Assembly (NCBI GenBank): GCA_037783415.1
Contig: JAZGTN010000025.1
Coordinates: 2,108,001 to 2,172,000 of the forward strand
Length of the DNA: 64,000 nt
From: Leptasterias polaris
Lineage: Eukaryota > Echinodermata > Asteroidea > Forcipulatida > Asteriidae
Direction of reading: 5' to 3'
Positions within the stretch are counted from its first letter, which is position 1. Every line of letters begins with the position of its first letter. Below are positions 24,545 to 35,595 of this stretch, piece after piece. The position numbers and the translations under genes are program-made. Below the pieces are notes generated by a model. It searched no databases and had not been told where the DNA came from. It saw only the letters and a program-made list of their open reading frames with translations.

Positions 24545-25353
24545 GTTACATATACATACATACACTTGGCTTTTATATAGCGCCATTTCATTTAGACCAC
24601 AGCGCTTTAGCAAACAGACAATAGCAATGCAAGTAATACAACAAATGAACATAAAGCAATGTACAGAAAGCAACTAAGGAAAAATATATTTTTAAAGAGC
24701 TTTCTTGAAAATAGGCAGTGAATTTGAGGTGCGTATGGTGATGGGAAGGTTGTTCCACAGTCCTGGAGCTGCTAAAGAAAACGATTTATAGGTAGCAGAT
24801 TGGAGAGATTTGCTGCTTGGTTTATTTTCAGCAAGACGGGTTTTGTCTGATGCTGAGCGAAGCCCAGCCCTAGTTTGACTGTAAAAAGTAAAACATGATG
24901 CAAGATATGCTGGTGCATTTATATACATACACCAATATTTTAAAACGAATTCGCTCTTTCACCGGGAGCCAATGTAGCTGTTTGAGAAAAGGAGTTACGT
25001 GATCATAATTATTTAGGGGCACAAAATATTAGCTTGGCAGCCCAATTCTGAAGACATTGAAGTATGTTAACTTGAGTTGTGTTTGCTCCAAGTAAAAGCG
25101 CATTGCCGTAGTCCAATCTGGAAAGAGCAAGAGATCTTACAATACTGTTGCATGTGTCAAAATCTAGAAACCTTCTTATACGAGTAATGTTACGCAGGTG
25201 GTAGGACACCGACCTGGACAATGATGTTATTTGTGGTGAAATAGACATAAGGTTGTCAAAGACAATGCCAAGGTTGCGTACAGTTTTTGTGGATTTCTGG
25301 AGATTATACAATACAGTGGCAGTCGGTACGTAGCATACTGAGGGAACACACAC
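24545..25353 (-). pseudogene. CR1/L2-like non-LTR retrotransposon, 3' end
   Basis: - strand pieces: TVRNLGIVFDNLMSISPQI, SLARSVSYHLRNI-like, LALSRLDYGNALLLG and LQNWAAKLIF, then after a frame break LAAPGLWNNLPITIRTS ... FKKAL and a stop near 24695. This is the order of the CR1 ORF2 C-terminal region. The tail holds GCGCTATATAAAAGCCAAGT. It is 5'-truncated close to the repeated block that starts near 25338. Confidence 0.82.
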
Positions 25354-26586
25354 AATCTGTCATAATTATTGCATTACTGTCCTTTTTATATCATCAGCTA
25401 TTTTTATTTTAAATCTTTGAACACTAAAAACATCTTGACCAGGAGTAGTCATGGAAGTGCAAACGTTTACAAACTTTCATCAAAAAATGTGTCTTCCACA
25501 AGCCCCTGGTCAAAGCATTAATTGTTACAAAATAAATATTAATTACAAACTATATGGAATACAAAATAAACGGCAGTATGTAAAATGTACAGCAACAGTG
25601 TATAGACCGTGTATCCCCTCCTACGGGTTTCCGCGGTTTTTGCTTTTTGCTTTTTGACTGCATACAAATCAACAAGAAACTAAAAAGGAATTGAAATTAC
25701 ACCATTAACTCTTGTTTGACAAAAATGGAAACTAAATGCTTTAATTTTCACCGGGATAAGTTTACTCTAGAAGTTTTCAAAATGAAATCCTCAAAAAGAT
25801 GAAATGCAGGCCCCCTAAAATCCTTTAAAACCTCACATAAATAAATTGTCTCCTCTGAAATCTTTAACTGAGTGAATGTCAACATTTAAGATTTCAAGAT
25901 GCTTTAACGAAGTGATGGGGGATTTGTAGATATTACATGTTATACAATGTATTGCAAAAATGTTAAGTTAACATGGTTAATTTCAACTGATTTAACTCGC
26001 CACTCGGCGAATGTTTTGGACCAATCAACGTGCGAGGAACTTCGAAGTTCCTTTCTTGATGACTCTTGTATCCCTAATCTACCTAAAGCTTTGATTATAC
26101 TTCCTGCGAATGCTTGAGTCGTGCGAAGCGAATTTCTTTGCGTCACAATTGGAAGGGCAGTGCGCTGCGTCACCAAAATTCGCTCGAAGTATGAATTGAA
26201 CCAGGCTGTGGTGAGTTTCTTTTTATCACAGAGAGGCATAAATTGCTCCACATTGCAAAAGGCGGTAATACTCTTTCTTGCCTTTGGCTTCAACTCCGTG
26301 ATCTTGATGACCAGCAAATCATGTTGACTTTCTTTTTATAACTTCTTTTTTAAGTCTTGTAAAATTCCTGAGTTTTTTTCGTCGCCGCGATTAATAATAT
26401 TGTTATTGGCACGTTTGCTGAGGTTTATGTGTGACCGCCCTCTGTTAAACAGTATATAGACGTAGCGTCTCGAAACAAAATTACAGCTGACGATTCGTGT
26501 TGTGCCTGCCAAGAACTTGGCCAGAAATTAAGGGAGATATAGTGGTGGCATTCTGAGGAATTTGACCCTTTCACAAAACAGAAAAT
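25338..26586 (+). promoter_or_regulatory. Promoter-like block, copy 1, ending in a strong splice donor
   Basis: The block recurs at about 48452..49858 and 52393..53343. A TATA-like AGTATATAGA at 26451-26460 is followed about 30 bp later by GAAACAAAATTACAGC and a non-coding stretch (AAGGGAGATATAGTGGTGGC) ending at AAAACAGAAAAT|GTAAGTAGG. The donor is kept in all three copies. I read it as core promoter plus untranslated first exon; the downstream gene is not seen. An inverted repeat around TTCCTGCGAATGC lies at about 26098-26200. Confidence 0.5.
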
Positions 26587-28070
26587 GTAAGTAGGCCAAA
26601 TTACTATGAAAGGTGTGTATTGAATATGACTATGATTTTAGTCACCCCATTATTAGGTGTTGGGCGCAATCTTTGAAGTTGTCCATTTTCAAATTCGCGA
26701 GATGTGCCTGTTTGTGACGGCGCAAACTTGGTTTCCTCCATAGAGTTATCCCTTTCAGTACCAACACATATTCGCTACTTATGCCATGGTGACCAGAGAC
26801 ATTTCCTTGACATGGCTACCTGGTGACCAACACTATTTTGCAAAGTTTCAGGTTACAGCGCCCTCACAAGGCAGATTGGGGTTAGCCTAGGTCCTAGTCA
26901 CATAATGCAAGTTGAGCAAGCAATAACATATTACTGTTTCCTTTGGCATATTGCCTTGGACTAAATCATTGCCTTTAACATATATTTGAGGTATGGTATT
27001 ATGACCACTAAACACGAAGCTAAACATTTGTCAAGTAGCTGTTCATACCAATCTGCATGAGACATATTTTTGATACGTTAAATAAACATAAGGTTTTAAG
27101 AAATTACTTTTGAAACAGCATCCTCCCCCCCCCCCAAAAAAAATTAAATAACAATTGGTTGAGCCTCACAGATACTGGGAGTTGGTGACTATACCCATGT
27201 TGATCAATTGGTTAAGGCGGCCATTTAGATTGTTGGCAAATTATGAATCCTCCGAAAAAAGAAGAAGTTTTAATTAATTTTTTAGGAAGCACCCCCCCCC
27301 CAACCCGCTCCTAGGATAGGACATTAAATATAAACAAGAGAGTTTGGATTACGCACAATATGACTTATAAATAAATGACTGGTAAAATCAATAGTTTTAT
27401 TTATTTATACATTTAATGACAAAGAAGGAACTGACATAAAATAACATTAAATATTGCCCATTTGTAAATGTCCGCCAAGCTATTTGGTTTTGGTCCGTAT
27501 CTCCGTCTATGAGCCTCACATACATAATTTATAATTGCCATGGTGGTTCAGTCGCTTTAAAAAGGCGGCCATTTTGATTATTATAACATTAAAAATAAAC
27601 AAGAGAAGTTTGATTAAGCACAATATGAACGTTACTCGAACAAAATAACTCATAAAATTTATGTTTTACCTATCATTAACCAATATGTCAAGAAGGAACT
27701 ATAAAAAAATATTTCCAAAGTGCTATACTTGTTTTTTCAACGTACCATCCTCCCCCCCCCCCCCCCGCCTCAATGTTAGAAACTTGAATGTATGAAGGAT
27801 CCAGGAACCCAACAAGACACATAATTAAGTAATTGCATCAGTCGGTTAAGGCGGCCATTTTAATAATAAAAATGGTCGCCAACCAATTTGGTTTTGGCCC
27901 GTAACATAAAATATGGCGAGGTTTTCAGGATGCAGGAACCCAATGAGACCAAGTACAAACAATGTCGGCCATTTTGATTATTGTTAAATTTGTTTCTTAA
28001 ACCTCAAATAAACATAATGTTTTTCCTTTAGGATTGCACATTCAATAAACAGAAGAGAGTTTTGATTACG
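26587..28070. other. No gene; degenerate repeats with GGCGGCCATTTTGATTATT
   Basis: The motif AAGGCGGCCATTT occurs near 27215, 27563, 27850 and (partly) 27963, each within a loosely repeated 280-400-bp unit that also holds a C-run and AATAAACAAGAGAGTTT. The final unit is cut by the Gypsy LTR at 28071. Confidence 0.6.
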
Positions 28071-29233
28071 TGTAACCGAGTTGGTAGGCTACTCAGGCTG
28101 TGACACTATAGTATTAAGTGGTCGGAGTAATTATTTTTTTTTCAGTTACAATTGTTCTTTAGTTTATTCTGTTGCGGTATGGTTTACATACAAGGACAAA
28201 ACGACAGTCATAAATATTAGGCTTTCTGAAATCGAAATTGAAAGAAAAAGAAATAATATGACCTATTAAATTCATTGAAATTCACCATCATCAAACTATT
28301 ATGCATTAATCTTTAAACAAATAAATACATCAATCTACCTATAACGATGAAAAGTTCTCTTACTCGGATATTATTTTAGTAGAAAGATCGTTGAAAATGA
28401 AACTCGCAAGCTATTATTTATGCTTAAGACACGTACCCAAAATACAATGGAGGCCTTTAATAATATTTTGGCGGCTAGGCACGTCAATGAAGTATATAGG
28501 GTTGTGCAATAAAATTATGTACAGTAATTATTAGTTGCTATCAAAAGTTTCCGGACTATTGCTACGTAATTGTGGTGGAATATTTCAAATGCAGTTTCCA
28601 AAAGTTGTTAAACGAACAGTAGTCTAAATTGAAGAATATCCACGTTTCGAAATGTGAGCGTGTGGTCACTATACAGCAAAATTCCCATAATCTACGACAA
28701 CTTCAAATACCTGCCTCCACTTGTCGAAGTTTAGTTGTCAAAACAACTGTCCTTTCGAATTGGAGCCATAAATAATTATTGGTAAAAAGGTAGTCAAATT
28801 ATAATTTTATTTTAAGGTTAAAGACACTTACCAGGATGCTTCGGCTTCCCCACCTGTATGCATCTTCAACTGACGAAATATACGTCGGGAGTTAGCTATG
28901 GCGAACAGGTTATATTATAAAAGTTCAGCTAACGCTGGCAAAACAAGGTGTGGTTTGCTTCCTCGACGAGCAGTAGAGGAGTGATCTAAAGCACTTTCAC
29001 CACTCTCCAAGAAAATTTTAAAGAATGCCCGGAATGTCCACGCAATGCAGAAAGCTATTCAAATCACGCTCTATGCAACAATGAACAAAAGCGTGCTTAA
29101 GTGAACGCTAGCGGCGCTGTTTAGCTTGCTTCGCCTTAGCATTACATCGCTATAACCATAATTATGTACAAAAGAAAATAAACAAGAGGGGTGTATAGTA
29201 CAGAGGCCTGGCAGCGTAATCTGGCTGGTCACA
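28071..29233 (-). repeat. Ty3/Gypsy LTR (3' LTR in element sense)
   Basis: 1,163 bp, TGTAACCGAG ... GGCTGGTCACA in + sense (TG...CA ends), with the same length and apparently the same sequence as 30709..31871. The left flank is TTTTGATTACG. Confidence 0.93.
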
Positions 29234-29662
29234 ATCACCCGGAGGAAAATGTGAATGAACACGTGAATGAATTTCCACCAAAATCCAGGGGAAACAAACG
29301 TACTATTGCAGACGTGCGGATCATAACTTCAATAAAGAAGTAAAAGAGTTAACCTCAACTGATCCAATCAATTCTGCTGTAAAACCATGCCAATAGATCG
29401 TTGGAACTGACCAGAAAAGAAACACCTTCAAAATTCAGTTGGGTGAAAAAATTGGTGAGGTCCGCTTAGGCTTAACGCTCTAAGAAAGAAATGATTTCCT
29501 ACGGGCCACCAAGATAAATGAGTCACCCTAACAAGAATAAATTCCTACCGATGTCAATTCCTGTTGAAAGTCCTTTAAGATATGCCGACTAACTTCCATA
29601 ATGATCAAAACCCAAAGTACGTCTAATTTACATTGGCTAGGTTTAAAATACACAAATTTTAC

Positions 29663-30649
29663 TTAAGTTAAATCTTCTATTCTCTCCTCAGCCCATCGTG
29701 CACAACTAATTACAAATGAAATCAATCTACCTAGGTATTTCAAAGTAGTATTACCCAATGGGTAGAAATAATCAAGAATCAGTAAAAATAACGATACACC
29801 AAGTATCGCTTGAAGTCCAATCAGACTATATATAGGGGAAATCAAAACAACCAACAGTGCAATGATGAGAAAAATTACACATCCTTTCTTGAACCCTCTG
29901 GATATAGATGTTTGTTGTTGAGACAACACTGATCTGGGTAAATTAAATGGGTTGCGATGTTTTCCTTTAGTTGCACGTTGTGATCTTCTGGGTCCCTTCT
30001 GTTTCGGACTCTCAGGCTCATGGGCTGGAACTACCACTGCAATATCAAACTCTGAATCCGAACTTGAATTCGACAAGTTCTCAGGACAGAGAACAGCACT
30101 AGATTTAGAGATATCGTCTGGATGCTCAGAACTAGCAGCAGGCTTTATAGTATGCAACAGACCTGGAGGAACCAGTTTGATTTCAACAGAATTGACTGTT
30201 TTTCTACGACCATCCTCTGTTGACTCAACGACGTAGACAACATTATTGGGATTGGGTTGATCTATGATTTTATAGACCTCGCTATGATAGCAGTCCTGAA
30301 TTTTGTTTCTACCTCTGACATGGCTACGCAAATAAACTTGGTCACCTATTTTGAAGACATTAGGATTAGCCTTCCGGTCATGAATAACTTTGTGTCTACC
30401 ACGCTCTTGCTGATTCTTCGCCCCTGCAAGTCTATAAGCCTCTTGCAAACGCCTTTGATGTAGAGAAACCCAATCGTTGTCTAGAGCCGCTTTTCTCTGT
30501 TCTCCATTTAACAACACATCTACCGGTAAACAAGGATTTCTACCAAACATAAGGTAAAAGGGTGAAAATCCAGTTGAGGAATGAGGTGTGGAGTTGTATG
30601 CATAGATCAATTCTGGGAGAAAGAGTGACCAAGAACGTTTACCATGAGG
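29663..30649 (-). CDS. Ty3/Gypsy pol remnant: integrase C-terminal half plus hydrophobic tail
   Basis: The frame enters from the truncation point as HGKRSWSLFLPELIYAYNST, then STGFSPFYLMFGRNPCLP, the end of a retroelement integrase core. A GPY/F-like module follows (KIGDQVYLRSHVRGRNK; VYVVESTEDGRRKTVNSVE), then an acidic/basic linker (PKQKGPRRSQRATKG). Unusually the protein ends in two or three hydrophobic helices (VIFLIIALLVVLISPIYSL; ILGVSLFLLILDYFYP). Gag, protease, RT, RNase H and the integrase active site are missing. It cannot transpose by itself. Confidence 0.88.
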   Translation of the reverse strand, partial: PHGKRSWSLFLPELIYAYNSTPHSSTGFSPFYLMFGRNPCLPVDVLLNGEQRKAALDNDWVSLHQRRLQEAYRLAGAKNQQERGRHKVIHDRKANPNVFKIGDQVYLRSHVRGRNKIQDCYHSEVYKIIDQPNPNNVVYVVESTEDGRRKTVNSVEIKLVPPGLLHTIKPAASSEHPDDISKSSAVLCPENLSNSSSDSEFDIAVVVPAHEPESPKQKGPRRSQRATKGKHRNPFNLPRSVLSQQQTSISRGFKKGCVIFLIIALLVVLISPIYSLIGLQAILGVSLFLLILDYFYPLGNTTLKYLGRLISFVISCARWAEERIEDLT

Positions 30650-30650
30650 T

Positions 30651-30702
30651 TGAAATCTGTTGGGGTTTCCCCGCGCAGGTTCGAACCCTGCCGACTACGC
30701 CA
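30651..30702 (+). other. Extended tRNA-Ser primer footprint at the Gypsy primer-binding site
   Basis: Next to the 5' LTR, the + strand reads as the 3' part of a tRNA-Ser: TTGAAATC of the anticodon arm, GGGGTTTCCCC variable arm, GCAGGTTCGAACCCTGC T-arm, acceptor CGACTACG and CCA. A normal primer-binding site copies about 18 nt; here 52 nt match. It is not a tRNA gene, because the D-arm half is absent and CCA is encoded. A 6-bp spacer separates it from the LTR. Confidence 0.8.
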
Positions 30703-30708
30703 TTTTTG

Positions 30709-31871
30709 TGTAACCGAGTTGGTAGGCTACTCAGGCTGTGACACTATAGTATTAAGTGGTCGGAGTAATTATTTTTTTTTCAGTTACAATTGTTCTTTAG
30801 TTTATTCTGTTGCGGTATGGTTTACATACAAGGACAAAACGACAGTCATAAATATTAGGCTTTCTGAAATCGAAATTGAAAGAAAAAGAAATAATATGAC
30901 CTATTAAATTCATTGAAATTCACCATCATCAAACTATTATGCATTAATCTTTAAACAAATAAATACATCAATCTACCTATAACGATGAAAAGTTCTCTTA
31001 CTCGGATATTATTTTAGTAGAAAGATCGTTGAAAATGAAACTCGCAAGCTATTATTTATGCTTAAGACACGTACCCAAAATACAATGGAGGCCTTTAATA
31101 ATATTTTGGCGGCTAGGCACGTCAATGAAGTATATAGGGTTGTGCAATAAAATTATGTACAGTAATTATTAGTTGCTATCAAAAGTTTCCGGACTATTGC
31201 TACGTAATTGTGGTGGAATATTTCAAATGCAGTTTCCAAAAGTTGTTAAACGAACAGTAGTCTAAATTGAAGAATATCCACGTTTCGAAATGTGAGCGTG
31301 TGGTCACTATACAGCAAAATTCCCATAATCTACGACAACTTCAAATACCTGCCTCCACTTGTCGAAGTTTAGTTGTCAAAACAACTGTCCTTTCGAATTG
31401 GAGCCATAAATAATTATTGGTAAAAAGGTAGTCAAATTATAATTTTATTTTAAGGTTAAAGACACTTACCAGGATGCTTCGGCTTCCCCACCTGTATGCA
31501 TCTTCAACTGACGAAATATACGTCGGGAGTTAGCTATGGCGAACAGGTTATATTATAAAAGTTCAGCTAACGCTGGCAAAACAAGGTGTGGTTTGCTTCC
31601 TCGACGAGCAGTAGAGGAGTGATCTAAAGCACTTTCACCACTCTCCAAGAAAATTTTAAAGAATGCCCGGAATGTCCACGCAATGCAGAAAGCTATTCAA
31701 ATCACGCTCTATGCAACAATGAACAAAAGCGTGCTTAAGTGAACGCTAGCGGCGCTGTTTAGCTTGCTTCGCCTTAGCATTACATCGCTATAACCATAAT
31801 TATGTACAAAAGAAAATAAACAAGAGGGGTGTATAGTACAGAGGCCTGGCAGCGTAATCTGGCTGGTCACA
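30709..31871 (-). repeat. Ty3/Gypsy LTR (5' LTR in element sense)
   Basis: 1,163 bp. The pairing LTR ends at 29233. The right flank TCTTGTTTGT belongs to a piggyBac gene, so the LTR cuts that gene. Left and right flanks share no 4-6-bp duplication. Confidence 0.93.
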
Positions 31872-33616
31872 TCTTGTTTGTATGGATGCTGTTGTATACG
31901 ACATTAGCATTTAGCAAACATATGTCTAGGATTGTAATAAATACACGTTTCCACCATTTGAATGTTTTGTGGGTATGAGTATAGTACGTGCATAATTGTC
32001 CTGCCAGATCCGTGCCCCCCATGTATTTATTGTAATCCTCGACTATGCACGGTTTTTTGATATGACGAAATCCTGTTGAAGTTTTCCGGCTCCGAATCTT
32101 TTTACTAGTGACACTGCAATCGCCATAGTTTGAGAGGAGAGTGACACGTTTTGTGTCCTGCCACATAACGCATAGTTGGCCTGCTTTCTGAAAAAATTTG
32201 GGATCTGCACCGCTTTTCATAGGAAATTTCTTGGAGTTTGCTACGTCGGGTATCCCTATAGGGTGGTATAGCGCACAGTTCCACAAGCTCCGAATCCTAG
32301 CTCAGACAACTTGGAGAACAGAGCCGGGCTACTAAACCAATTGTCCATGTAGATGCAATGTCCTTTATTTTCGAGTCCCTGCAAAAGGTTCAATACTATG
32401 TTGCCTGGTGCCCCTATTTCGGATGGATGGATCACTTATAGAGGACTGTCCTTGTGGGCACCTGGGCTGCGATCCTGTGAACAACTCCCAGGCACATGCG
32501 TACCCTGTGTCGGATTCGTTCAATGAGAAAGATTTCAATCCCCATTTGGCGGCTTTTCTTGGCATGTACTGCTTGAAGCTCAGTCGTCCTTTGAATTTGA
32601 CCATCGTCTCGTCCGGTGAAAGGCTTCGTCCCGGCTGGTACACCCGGAGGAATGATGGTAGTACAATGTTTAACAGTGGCCGTAATTTAGCAAGTTTGTC
32701 ACGGGGAGAGTCGCCCTCGACATCTCTGTTATTGGCGAGGTGAAAAAATCTTAGGATTGCAGTAAATCTGTTACGAGCCATGGTTGCTGAGTGTACAGGG
32801 GACTTCGTAGAATTTCAGACCTGGACCAATGCATGGAGTAACGAGGCCTTTTGTTGATTCCCATGCAAAGAAGTAGGGCCACGAATGCCATCATTTCAGG
32901 TACATCAGTTGGTCTCCATCCATGCACACTTATTTTCTGCCCCCGCTCCCAATATTTGTTCAGCATAACGATTAGTCTCTAGTACCATCATCTGCCACAC
33001 TGCTTCACAAAAGTACAGTTTGAAGATTTGTATGGGGGAGAACGAACTGAAGTCTTCTGTAGCCCCGGTGTTTGCTGTAAATTTTACAGGCGGTCGCCGT
33101 GTGTAACAGTTGGCTTCACGCCATCCACACCTGAAATTCGTTTTTTTTTTGGTCTTCTTACCCTTCTTAGGACAGGTTAATGTTGCTGTTGATGTCGAGG
33201 CCCTCGGCTCTGTATCCTCACTGTCTTCTGACGTCTCCGAGTCATAAAGTGGCGAATCCTCGTCAGATGACATTTCTGAACCACTCTCTGCGAAAATGTC
33301 TTCCAAAATTTTATCATTTTCTTCGGCCATGTTGTCAGAATGATCTCTTACTCAAGAATGCGTGGGGGACGCTTAACGATCCCGCTTAAATTTTAAAACT
33401 GGCGACGCTTCAAGGCACACACGGCGAGCTTGTTGCCGGGGGAATGGACGCAGGCGATTGAGGGGGCTATTAACATTTTGATAACTTACTTTTTGTCGAT
33501 GTGCCACAGAGGCTCATTGGTCACCAAGAATGCAAATCATTACGTGCCATACGGGCTCATTGGTCACCAAGTGGGATGTTGTTTTAAGCCGCTATGGCAC
33601 GGCGGTACTGAAAGGG
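31872..33616 (-). pseudogene. piggyBac transposase, frameshifted and 3'-truncated
   Basis: The - strand starts at 33330 (MAEENDKILEDIFAE) with an acidic N-terminus. Then come a WRPTDVPEMMAFVALLL block, SLSPDETMVKFKGRLSFKQY (first catalytic Asp), KGHCIYMDNWF (second, near 32345, in another frame) and VEDYNKYMGGTDLAG (third). At least three frame breaks make it inactive. The C-terminus is cut by the Gypsy LTR. The right terminus appears to be ...GGTACTGAAAGGG at 33616 (CCCTTTCAGTACC in element sense), next to TTAT in place of TTAA. GGCTCATTGGTCACCAAG at 33511 and 33554 forms a subterminal direct repeat. Confidence 0.85.
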
Positions 33617-34305
33617 TTATATATAACTCTATGGGTTCCTCGCATAATTTAGAAATTTGCGCAAGGTGGCTCGGGCGCAAACTTGAACACCGCGCGATCT
33701 TTGTCGTACAACCACATTTCCCACCACTTGTCGTGAAATATACGCTGTTTGAAGGGAATTTACACCCAAACGTTATAGGGGTAAGTTCGAAGAAGTGTTC
33801 GTTTGGATCTTAACTTCTGTCTGAAGTGATACTTTTGTTTAAAAACTTAGGAAAAATGTCGAGAAACGGGTCTGCTCACGAACTGTTAGTGTTAGTTCAG
33901 AATTTCTTTTATCATAAATAAAACGGGACAATCACGCTGGCTGGCAGCATGCAGACTCCCGTGTGATAAATATAATAAACCGCGCTGCAACTGGTTGATA
34001 AACTTTTTTTTACAATAGAAAAACAAATTTGACAATTTATTTGGTAGACATGTTAAGTAGATTGTAGGCATCCCGTTTTTGTTTGTATTGTAGTTTGACG
34101 ATGACAATAATTGCCGCTGTCATGTTCCCCAAATTTATTTATATTTTATTTTGTATATTTTGTTCTTCTTATTAATTATTATTTTTTGCTATTTATGTCT
34201 TTAATAAAAAAGACAACTAAGCCCTATAACTTACCCATGGCATGATTGATTGTATCATCCAAGTGCATTCCAGATACAACATGTCGGACACTACTACTGT
34301 ACTAG
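33617..34305. other. No gene seen
   Basis: AT-rich intergenic DNA. 34006..34137 is repeated at 35161..35292 (landmark CAATAATTGCCGCTGTCATG). From about 34308 the block that leads into copy B begins, shared with 53700 onwards. Confidence 0.5.
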
Positions 34306-34740
34306 TACTACTACTAGTTGTTAGTAATTCGTGGAAAAAACACTTATTTTTTTTCAGTTAAAAATACAACTTTTTCAACGGATCGAAGTTGATTTGGATA
34401 CATGACTCTCTTACAAAGATTCAACGGTTTAATTATATTCAGACGTTGTTTTAAAGTGCATTTAAAATTTGTTGTCGTCAGGCGTTGTCAGCTTTTGTCG
34501 ACCGAGCCAGTCAACTCGCCCCCAGCAAAGTCGCCCACTACAAATTTGCCCCACAACAAAGTTGCCCCGTGTAAAAGTTTGAGCGATTTAAAGCCATTTT
34601 ACAAAGTGAGGCCTGACGAGTTGCTGCCTTCATAACACGCGTCTGGGAAAGGTTCTTGAAGTTTGAGCACTGAGGCGCAGAAGGCAACAGGTGTTCAAAG
34701 TAAACAAATTTGAGTTAGTTGGTTGATAGGCCTATAACCA

Positions 34741-34998
34741 GGGTTCTCCCATGCATAACCTAGCGTATCAGGCTGATACGTGCCAATTGCGTGATGATAC
34801 TTGCAAATCTGGGCCAATACTCAAAAGAAAGAAACAAATTTGGGGTGGGGGGAACTTTGCATCAAATTCACAAAAGTCATCAAGATACCATTTAAATTGC
34901 CTCAGATTGCACAGTAAGACTTTTATTAAAACCAAAGATAACACATTCAGAGGACCTCGTTTCAATTCAGCATGCTTCAAATCCTGGGGAGAACCCTG
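34741..34998. mobile_element. CAGGGTTCTCC MITE upstream of copy B
   Basis: Ends CAGGGTTCTCCC and GGGGAGAACCCTG. The same element lies at 55745..56049 and 58669..58973, flanked there by TATAAC. A second partial copy resumes at about 35290 and ends at 35520. Confidence 0.65.
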
Positions 34999-35011
34999 AT
35001 ATTGATAACTT

Positions 35012-35160
35012 TATGACGGCAGATGTGGGTGCTGTTGCATTTCCGGTGGATTGGTAGGATTCGGGATACAGACCACCGAGTGGCACGCTGTCATCCTCAC
35101 GGTGAGAATCACCATCTACCGCAGCTGGGTCTTTGGCATTGTTCAAATCACTTCTAAGAC
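35012..35160 (-). pseudogene. Inverted fragment of the coiled-coil exon
   Basis: Its complement matches residues TDGLRSD... to ...YESYQSTGNAT of the coiled-coil exon. It is closer to copies C/D (CCAGCTGCGG, GGAAATGCAACAG) than to the neighbouring copy B exon. It lies about 440 bp upstream of copy B and antisense to it. Confidence 0.85.
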
Positions 35161-35595
35161 TTTTTTTTACAATAGAAAAACAAATTTAACAATTTATTTG
35201 GTAGACATGTTATATGTAGGCATCCCGTTTTTGTTTGTATTGTAGTTTGACGATGACAATAATTGCCGCTGTCATGTTCCCCAAATTTATTGCCGATACT
35301 CAAACGAAAAGAAGAAAGAAAAAAATTGGGGTAGGGTTGCATCAAATTCACATTTTAAGTTATCGAGATACCATTTAAAGTGCCCCAGATTGCACAGTAA
35401 GACTTTTAAAACCAAATATAACACATTCAGAGGACATCGTTTGATTCAGCGTGCTTCAAGGCAAAACTTGGGTCCAGATTACCCGCAAGATTTTTAACAA
35501 AATCCTGGGGAGAACCCTGATAACTATACCATTGACCAGAATCCATGTTGTTATCATTCCATAATGCAGATCAAGACACTTGCAAGTACCCAATC

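Noticed and set aside
30651..30702. tRNA-Ser gene
   Set aside because: Only the 3' part is present, CCA is encoded, and it abuts an LTR at the primer-binding position.
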